Positions 5,872 through 11,195 of a stretch of DNA of 11,195 nucleotides are shown one piece after another (positions within the stretch are counted from its first letter, which is position 1; the number at the start of each line of letters is the position of its first letter). The position numbers and the translations under genes are program-made. The stretch lies in NCBI GenBank assembly GCA_021813595.1, contig JAKAKF010000070.1, forward strand, positions 1 through 11,195. The letters run 5' to 3'. The stretch comes from a bacterium (GTDB lineage Bacteria; SZUA-79; Acidulodesulfobacterales; Acidulodesulfobacteraceae). A model generated the notes under the pieces. It did no database searches, was not told the DNA's origin, and saw nothing but the letters and a program-made list of their open reading frames with translations.

Positions 5872-8853
5872 TCAAGGTTTATAGGTAGCTTTTTCAAACA
5901 GCGGCTTTAAACTTTCTATCATTGATTGTTTTGAAAAATTGGCTTTAGCATATTCTTGACCTTTTCTTGCATAATTTTCCCACAAATCGTCGTATCTTAG
6001 CAACTTAATTACGCCATCGGCAAGTTGTTCCGGCGTATCCGCAACAAATGCAACAGAATCTAAATCCTTAAGGCCTTGAGCACCGATTGAAGTCGTAACA
6101 AGAGGAATTGCGTATCGTAATGCTTCTGTTACCTTAGATTTTACGCCTGCGCCAAACCTTAACGGCACTACCGCAACTCTGACATTGCTATAAAATTCTG
6201 CGAGCTTTTCGTCCGTTACATATCCGGTAACGATAATATAGTCGGCTTCTAATTCTTTGACCTTTTCTGTAGGATTGGAGCCTACAAGAAATAACCTAAC
6301 ATCCGGTAAATTATATTTAATTATAGGAAATATATCTTTAACAAACCATAATGCCGCATCTTCGTTGGGCGAATGAGCAAATCCAGCTACAAATAATATA
6401 TCTTTACGTTTTTTTAAGGAATTAATGTCTATTTGCGGAAAATTATCGTAATAATATAACTGCACGGGTTTAACGTTAACTTTATCGTTTTTAGATTTTA
6501 CTACGTTTGCTTCATCTATAGACGGATACAGGACAAGATCGCTTTTTGACCACAATTCTCGTTCTATTGTCTGAAAAATTTTAGCCGTTTCCAGTATTTT
6601 GGGGTCTTTTTCTATATCATACTGCATCATAAATCTTTCATAATGCAAATCAACGCCGTAAAATATGGACATAGCCTTGCTATATTGTTTAACATCGTTT
6701 ATATATCTAATTGCAATATTAGGACGGCTAAGCAATATTACGTCTAAATCGATTTCTTTAATGTAACTTGTAAATTTTCCAATCCATTTAGGACCGTAAA
6801 ACACCTCAACGCCTATATCCTGCAGTTGTCTTATATATTTTTCGTTTTTCAATAAATTATCAGGCCAGAATTTAACTATAGCGCCCATATCTATAAGACA
6901 CTCAATAGTGAACATTATTGCCCGCGAACCTGCATCCATATCAGGCTGCGGTATTCCCCAGTCGACAATTAAAATTTCGGTTTTATCGTGCGCGCGGTCC
7001 CTTGCGCGGATTACGTTAGTTCCATGTTCATAATGTTGTTTTTCAAGAACCGACTTCCAGCGTTCGTAAAAAATTATTTGATTCCTCAACTGATAAGTCT
7101 TTACACCTTCATTTATATTTACCCCGTGAGTAATTCCTTCAAAATGCACAACCGTAGAATACGGACTATAGATAACTTTTCTGCCGACAGACCTGACTTT
7201 GAAGGCTAAATCAGTATCTTCATAATATGCCGGAATGTAAATATTATCGTAACCTCCAAATTTATTAAACAATTCCCTCTCTATTAAAATGGATGCTCCT
7301 GTGCAATAGTCGGTTTCGCGGGCAAAGTTATATTCCGAATCATTTGGATTTGAAAATCTTCCATAGTTCCATGCCGATGCGTCACGCCACACTATGCCTC
7401 CAGCTTCTTGTAATCTGCCATCCGGAAATATAAGTTTAGAGCCTACCATGCCGGCATCTTTCCAAGTATGGAAACATTTAACCATTTCATTAAGCCATCC
7501 TCTCATAACTTGAATATCGTTATTGAGAAGGCATAAATATTTTCCTTTAGCAAAGGCAGAAGCATAATTGCAATTTCTTAAGTAACCTAAGTCTTCTTCG
7601 TTTCTGTAATAATTTACGTTTTTTATTTTTTCTTTAAACAATTGCGGCGTTTCATCTCTTGACTGATTATCGCCGACAATTATCTCATAAGAAATATCCT
7701 GCGTATTTCGTAAAATTGATTTAAGGCAATTATAAGTATACGGCCAGTTGTTATGTATGGATATAATAATTGATACATCAGGATTGTCGAATTTTGGAAA
7801 AAATAATTCTTCTATACTATCGATATTTTCTTCTATTGGCAAAAGAACAGGGGAATATATGTTATCGCCATAAGCATTTTCGGTAACATTTTTATTTGCA
7901 ATAGACTGCAGCACATATGTATTTTGCTCATCTATTACTCTAAACATTTTGACTATATCATCTAAATCTTTTTCATAATTTTTAGAAATTTTAATCAATT
8001 CATCGAGTATAAAATATATTTTATCCAAGGGCTTTATGTCTTCTTTTCTGTTTGAATTGAAAATCCTATCTTCTTTTTTAACTTTTGTTAAAGAAAATAT
8101 GTTTTGCAGAACATCTAGTTCAGGGTTTGACGATTTTAATAAATTATATAAAAGCGGTTTTTCTAAAATAATTTTCCTAACAAAATCGGATATATAAGAA
8201 GTATTTGCAATAAAGTTTAATTGAAATTTAAATTCATTTAATACTTTGCCATCATTTATAGAATCTATCCAGTCTATAAATGAATTTTTGGTAAAAAACC
8301 TTAAATTAGAATTGTCTAAAATGCCGAATTCATTGTAATTAAACTTCCCCTCTATTAAATTTAAAACTATATCCATATTTGAAATATTTGGAATACTTAT
8401 TAAAAAATTCGAATATGGTTTTAGTTTTTTTGTTAGCAATTTTAGTGCGTAAGCAGGATTTTTTAAATGCTCTAAAACATCTGATAAAACAATATAATCA
8501 AAAATTTCTTGAAGCTCATTAAATCTATCAAAATCCTTACCAGCAGTATTATCTAAATCCATTAAAAATAAGTCGTCATATTGAGAATTTTGTTTTGCAA
8601 AATTTAAAACCTCAATATCATTATCGACGCCGTAAACGACACAATTTTTATTTATTTTTAGCCATTTTCCCAATAAGCCGTATGAACATCCTACGTCAAG
8701 CACTACCGATTTATCTGCTATTAAATCGGCTATAATTGAAGGAGCGGAATTTTTATTAGATATATCTATATAATTATCATGTATCATATATTTATATTCC
8801 ACACCGTCATGCTCTGAATATAATTTATTTTTTTCGCTGTTTCCGAGTTCCAT
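5872..8853 (-). CDS. Three-domain methyltransferase-GT2-GT4 glycan assembly protein
   Basis: At 993 residues this is a modular cytoplasmic protein without evident membrane segments. Residues about 35-200 are a class I SAM methyltransferase: VLDVGCSYGLLG (51-62) is motif I, YGVDND (74-79) holds the ribose-binding acid, and SDVLEHL (124-130) is the Methyltransf_11/23-type strand. Residues about 260-340 are a helical linker. Residues about 358-600 are a GT-A family 2 glycosyltransferase with DVSIIISIHNN (359-369), the NND metal site (444-446) and the EDTD acceptor-base segment (545-548). Residues about 625-993 are a GT-B family 4 type transferase, with VAGFAHSPNEDAALWF (822-837), LVGSNP (856-861) and the GAGVKSKVTEAL nucleotide-sugar site (901-912). 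It probably adds two sugars and a methyl group to one glycan. AGAGG lies seven bases before the ATG. It is the last gene of the minus-strand operon, 27 bases after cysC. The methyltransferase part is more AT-rich than the GT4 part. Confidence 0.9.
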   Translation of the reverse strand: MELGNSEKNKLYSEHDGVEYKYMIHDNYIDISNKNSAPSIIADLIADKSVVLDVGCSYGLLGKWLKINKNCVVYGVDNDIEVLNFAKQNSQYDDLFLMDLDNTAGKDFDRFNELQEIFDYIVLSDVLEHLKNPAYALKLLTKKLKPYSNFLISIPNISNMDIVLNLIEGKFNYNEFGILDNSNLRFFTKNSFIDWIDSINDGKVLNEFKFQLNFIANTSYISDFVRKIILEKPLLYNLLKSSNPELDVLQNIFSLTKVKKEDRIFNSNRKEDIKPLDKIYFILDELIKISKNYEKDLDDIVKMFRVIDEQNTYVLQSIANKNVTENAYGDNIYSPVLLPIEENIDSIEELFFPKFDNPDVSIIISIHNNWPYTYNCLKSILRNTQDISYEIIVGDNQSRDETPQLFKEKIKNVNYYRNEEDLGYLRNCNYASAFAKGKYLCLLNNDIQVMRGWLNEMVKCFHTWKDAGMVGSKLIFPDGRLQEAGGIVWRDASAWNYGRFSNPNDSEYNFARETDYCTGASILIERELFNKFGGYDNIYIPAYYEDTDLAFKVRSVGRKVIYSPYSTVVHFEGITHGVNINEGVKTYQLRNQIIFYERWKSVLEKQHYEHGTNVIRARDRAHDKTEILIVDWGIPQPDMDAGSRAIMFTIECLIDMGAIVKFWPDNLLKNEKYIRQLQDIGVEVFYGPKWIGKFTSYIKEIDLDVILLSRPNIAIRYINDVKQYSKAMSIFYGVDLHYERFMMQYDIEKDPKILETAKIFQTIERELWSKSDLVLYPSIDEANVVKSKNDKVNVKPVQLYYYDNFPQIDINSLKKRKDILFVAGFAHSPNEDAALWFVKDIFPIIKYNLPDVRLFLVGSNPTEKVKELEADYIIVTGYVTDEKLAEFYSNVRVAVVPLRFGAGVKSKVTEALRYAIPLVTTSIGAQGLKDLDSVAFVADTPEQLADGVIKLLRYDDLWENYARKGQEYAKANFSKQSMIESLKPLFEKATYKP

Positions 8854-8880
8854 TATAAATCCTCTTTAACCAATAAAAAA

Positions 8881-9492
8881 TCATCGTTTCGTTTTTAATC
8901 TTAAAATTGAAATAATATTTGCAATCCCTTCATTAATATCTATTTCGCAAGTTTTAATATGCATATCCGGCTTTTCCGGCTTTTCGTAAGGAGAATCGAC
9001 GCCCGTATAGCTTTCTATTTCTCCGTTTAGCGCTCTTTTGTACCAGCCCTTAACATCCCTATTAACGCATTCGTGAAAAGGAGTGTCTATAAATATTTCG
9101 ATGAAATCGCCGGGACCTATTATTTCTTTTGCCGTCTGCCTGTGCTTCATTAAAGGCGAAATAAACGAAGCTATAACGATAATTCCGGCATCTGCGAAAA
9201 GTTTGGCGGCTTCGGCTACTCTTTTTATGTTTTCCAATCTGTCTTCTTCTGAAAATCCCAGTCCCCTGCTGAGTCCGTGCCTTATGTTGTCGCCGTCTAA
9301 AAGATAGGTGTGGCGGCCTTTTTCGTTTAAACGCTCTTCAAGTAAATTGGCAATGGTGCTCTTCCCGCATCCGCTGAGTCCGGTAAGCCACAAAACGCAC
9401 CCTTTCTGGTTTTTAAGTTTTTCCCTGTCGCTCCTTTTTACTTTATGTTCATGCCATACTACACAGGAATCCTGAGTGTTTATTTGGGTCAT
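8881..9492 (-). CDS. cysC: Adenylylsulfate kinase (APS kinase)
   Basis: The enzyme phosphorylates adenosine 5'-phosphosulfate with ATP to give PAPS, the universal sulfate donor. At 203 residues it has normal CysC length. GLSGCGKST (38-46) is the Walker A loop and DGDN (66-69) the APS-binding strand. FISP (110-113) carries the serine that is phosphorylated in the family mechanism. KGWYKRALNGEI (148-159) and the YTGVDSPYE segment (162-170) form the lid and APS pocket. There is no fused ATP sulfurylase and no cysD/cysN nearby. Direct linkage to a sulfotransferase (two bases between stop and start) points to PAPS for glycan sulfation rather than for assimilation. The ATG has no evident ribosome binding site, so translation is probably coupled to the upstream gene. 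Confidence 0.96.
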   Translation of the reverse strand: MTQINTQDSCVVWHEHKVKRSDREKLKNQKGCVLWLTGLSGCGKSTIANLLEERLNEKGRHTYLLDGDNIRHGLSRGLGFSEEDRLENIKRVAEAAKLFADAGIIVIASFISPLMKHRQTAKEIIGPGDFIEIFIDTPFHECVNRDVKGWYKRALNGEIESYTGVDSPYEKPEKPDMHIKTCEIDINEGIANIISILRLKTKR

Positions 9493-9494
9493 AC

Positions 9495-10466
9495 TTATTT
9501 ATTTATATTTTCGAGCAATTTATTTAATTCGTTTATTTTTACATTTTTTTCTATCAGCGTATTATTCAGTTTTGCCATAACTTCCATTGCAGATTCCATG
9601 TAAAATATAGTTGAACGCAGCTCGGACATCCAGTTTACGAATTTTTTAATTTTAGCAATAACTTCTATGTCGGTTATTTTTAATTCATCTGAACATAACT
9701 TTCTTAAAAGTTTATAAAATTCTACTATTTTAGGAGGTACTTCAATGTTAGATTCTAAATCTTCTATGGTAAAACATCCGTGCCTTAATGATTCTTCTAA
9801 AAAATCGCCGCTGAAATCTAAAAATTCTGAACTATTGGGGTCAAATTCAAGCGAAAGGGATTCGGAAATCCTTTCAATCTGTTTTTTAGGGTCTTTTAGC
9901 ATGTCGTCGTAATCGACGAAAACGACTTTTTCTCCTGCTAAATATATAATTGAAGAAAGCATGCCGCTAAACCATAAATAATAGGCAATTATATAATCGA
10001 TATTTCCTTTTTTATTAATAGACCTTGCAACGCTAAGCGGATTTCTGCAAGGAATGACGTAAGAAACATATATGCCGGTTTCAGTAAAAATATCTTTCCA
10101 GATAGGTAAAATCTTGCTCATAAAGGGGTCTTTAAAACCAAAAATATCATATTCGTCAAGCCGTTTTTCGATAAGTGTTTTAGCGGGTACTTTAAAGGCT
10201 TCAATAACCTGTTGCGGTATTTTTTTTAAATCGACTAATATAGCGTAATCGGGTCTTTCAAATAATAGCTCTAAAAAAGCGTAATTAAGATTATTTATAT
10301 CAGAATCTTCAAAATAACCCTTTTCGTTACTGAAGTTTGCCGGTTCAAGGGATGTTCCTAAATTAACGCCGAGAACTTTTAGTCCTCTTGTAATTACGCT
10401 GGTACCGCTTCTTGGAACTCCGGTAACGGCTATTATTCGTTTATTTTTGTATTTATCTTCTTCCAT
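9495..10466 (-). CDS. PAPS-dependent sulfotransferase family protein with coiled-coil tail
   Basis: The 323-residue protein starts with the sulfotransferase P-loop-like PAPS site VTGVPRSGTS (14-23), which binds the 5'-phosphosulfate. FKDP (111-114) follows, then the 3'-phosphate site CRNPLSVARS (140-149) with Arg141 and Ser149. VVFVDYDDMLKDP (181-193) is the conserved strand and loop before the C-terminal helices. Residues about 283-323 are a Leu/Ile-rich, charged helix that looks like a coiled coil, perhaps for oligomerisation or binding the neighbouring glycosyltransferase. The acceptor is unknown; the operon suggests a surface glycan. No signal peptide is seen, so it acts in the cytoplasm where PAPS is made. 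There is no clear ribosome binding site, and its start is 22 bases after the upstream gene. Confidence 0.88.
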   Translation of the reverse strand: MEEDKYKNKRIIAVTGVPRSGTSVITRGLKVLGVNLGTSLEPANFSNEKGYFEDSDINNLNYAFLELLFERPDYAILVDLKKIPQQVIEAFKVPAKTLIEKRLDEYDIFGFKDPFMSKILPIWKDIFTETGIYVSYVIPCRNPLSVARSINKKGNIDYIIAYYLWFSGMLSSIIYLAGEKVVFVDYDDMLKDPKKQIERISESLSLEFDPNSSEFLDFSGDFLEESLRHGCFTIEDLESNIEVPPKIVEFYKLLRKLCSDELKITDIEVIAKIKKFVNWMSELRSTIFYMESAMEVMAKLNNTLIEKNVKINELNKLLENINK

Positions 10467-10488
10467 TAAATTAATTTTATATATATTT

Positions 10489-11118
10489 TTATGATTTATT
10501 ATTATTGACTTTTACGGACATGTCTTTCAAAATATTTTCCCATATTTCTATATTAGGCTTAAGTTCAAACTCGACTATATCGGCAAGTAGGACATAATCC
10601 TGTTCTACCTGCGTCGAAAGAACGGAAGAAAGAATTTTTTCGAGGTCGTTAAAATAAGACTGGACGCTTTTACCGTCATAAACAAGGCTGTCGTAATCTA
10701 TTTTTAAGAATTCCGATATTTTTTCCATAATCTGAATAAACGTAGTAAGCCCCCTAAGATATTCCGAAAAATTTTTAAACCCTCCGGTGCTGTTTCCCCA
10801 TCTTATCTCGTCGGTCGTTTTTATTATGCCCGCTTTAAACTCGTTTAAAAATGCTATGGCGGCTTCAATAGAGCCGTTTAAAAGTTCCAGCTGGCTCATA
10901 GTAGTTATTTTAATCTCGTCGGCGTCTCCCAAATTGAAAGCCTTTGATTTATCGGCGTTCAGCATCAAATCGTCGTATCGGGTTCCGTTTATGGCTATGT
11001 TTTTTATTACCCTGCCTTCCGGAATAAAACGTTTTATGTCGCCTTCGTATAAAATATCGTGCATATTACCCGCGTTTGAAACAGAATCGGTCAAATTCCC
11101 GTCAACATATAATTTCAT
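10489..11118 (-). CDS. Unrecognised 209-residue protein heading the glycan operon
   Basis: I do not recognise the family. Residues 1-73 look mainly beta: MKLYVDGN, then GRVIKNIAINGTRYDD (35-50), then ADEIKITT (66-73), with a helix after the first strand, a pattern reminiscent of ubiquitin-like or beta-grasp folds but without a C-terminal Gly-Gly. Residues 75-200 are predicted to be amphipathic helices (for example 77-95, 115-139, 151-170). There are no cysteines, signal peptide or membrane segments. It has the best ribosome binding site of the operon (GGAGG, 11126-11130) and is read first, 22 bases before the sulfotransferase. A scaffold, chaperone or regulatory role for the sulfation/glycosylation machinery is possible. 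A flagellar-locus protein is another possibility, and neither is shown by the sequence. Confidence 0.85.
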   Translation of the reverse strand: MKLYVDGNLTDSVSNAGNMHDILYEGDIKRFIPEGRVIKNIAINGTRYDDLMLNADKSKAFNLGDADEIKITTMSQLELLNGSIEAAIAFLNEFKAGIIKTTDEIRWGNSTGGFKNFSEYLRGLTTFIQIMEKISEFLKIDYDSLVYDGKSVQSYFNDLEKILSSVLSTQVEQDYVLLADIVEFELKPNIEIWENILKDMSVKVNNNKS

Positions 11119-11125
11119 ATCAAAT

Positions 11126-11130
11126 CCTCC
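11126..11130 (-). promoter_or_regulatory. Strong ribosome binding site of the 209-residue gene
   Basis: The minus strand reads GGAGG seven bases before the ATG at 11118, an ideal Shine-Dalgarno. It fixes the start and contrasts with the weak or missing sites of the next two genes, which suggests that those depend on translational coupling. I see no convincing promoter in the remaining 65 bases to the window edge, so the operon may begin upstream of this gene. Confidence 0.75.
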
Positions 11131-11195
11131 GGTTTATAATGTTTATGATTTTTTATCTTATCTAAAAATATTAACGAAACTTTTTTAAATATATT

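Noticed and set aside
10787..11188. 133-codon plus-strand open frame opposite the 209-residue gene
   Set aside because: It lies antisense to a gene with a strong ribosome binding site and coherent protein, has no ribosome binding site of its own, and gives a low-complexity hydrophobic product typical of antisense frames.
1..11195. CRISPR arrays, tRNA or rRNA genes and riboswitches
   Set aside because: No regularly spaced direct repeats, no cloverleaf-like sequence and no long structured leader were seen; gaps between genes are short.

Overview
The window is AT-rich, with local GC swinging from about 25 to 50 percent. It reads as an accessory surface-glycan locus of a Gram-negative bacterium. 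The 3,6-dideoxysugar genes and the glycosyltransferase, APS kinase and sulfotransferase genes suggest lipopolysaccharide, capsule or flagellin decoration. I cannot name the organism. A deltaproteobacterial or similar AT-rich anaerobe is a guess from the overall look only.

Layout. At the left edge (1 to about 128) is the 5' end of a truncated minus-strand gene, with its promoter and ribosome binding site. It sits behind a sequence that resembles the end of an IS256-type element. Next is a minus-strand radical SAM/SPASM protein (220-1365). Divergent from it is a plus-strand CDP-deoxysugar block: rfbF (1532-2314), a 65-residue orphan protein (2390-2587), a PemK/MazF-like domain fused in frame to RfbH (2584-4272), an RmlC-type epimerase (4269-4841) and an SDR-family reductase or epimerase (4838-5692). 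The last four genes are joined by three ATGA four-base overlaps. Converging on this block is a minus-strand operon, in transcription order: an unrecognised 209-residue protein (11118-10489), a sulfotransferase (10466-9495), APS kinase cysC (9492-8881) and a 993-residue methyltransferase-GT2-GT4 protein (8853-5872).

How the genes work together. RfbF makes CDP-glucose. RfbH removes the C3 hydroxyl of CDP-4-keto-6-deoxyglucose. The RmlC-like epimerase and the SDR reductase would then give a CDP-3,6-dideoxyhexose, with an ascarylose-type product the best fit. CDP-glucose 4,6-dehydratase (rfbG) and the E3 reductase are not in the window. On the opposite strand, CysC would make PAPS for the adjacent sulfotransferase, and the large modular glycosyltransferase would build or extend the glycan, which implies a sulfated product.

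The most unusual feature is at 2390-4272. A small antitoxin-sized ORF with its own promoter-like sequence overlaps by four bases a toxin-family domain that is the N-terminus of an otherwise complete RfbH. This looks like a toxin-antitoxin-type pair inserted at the place where rfbG usually lies, with the toxin half welded to a sugar-biosynthesis enzyme.
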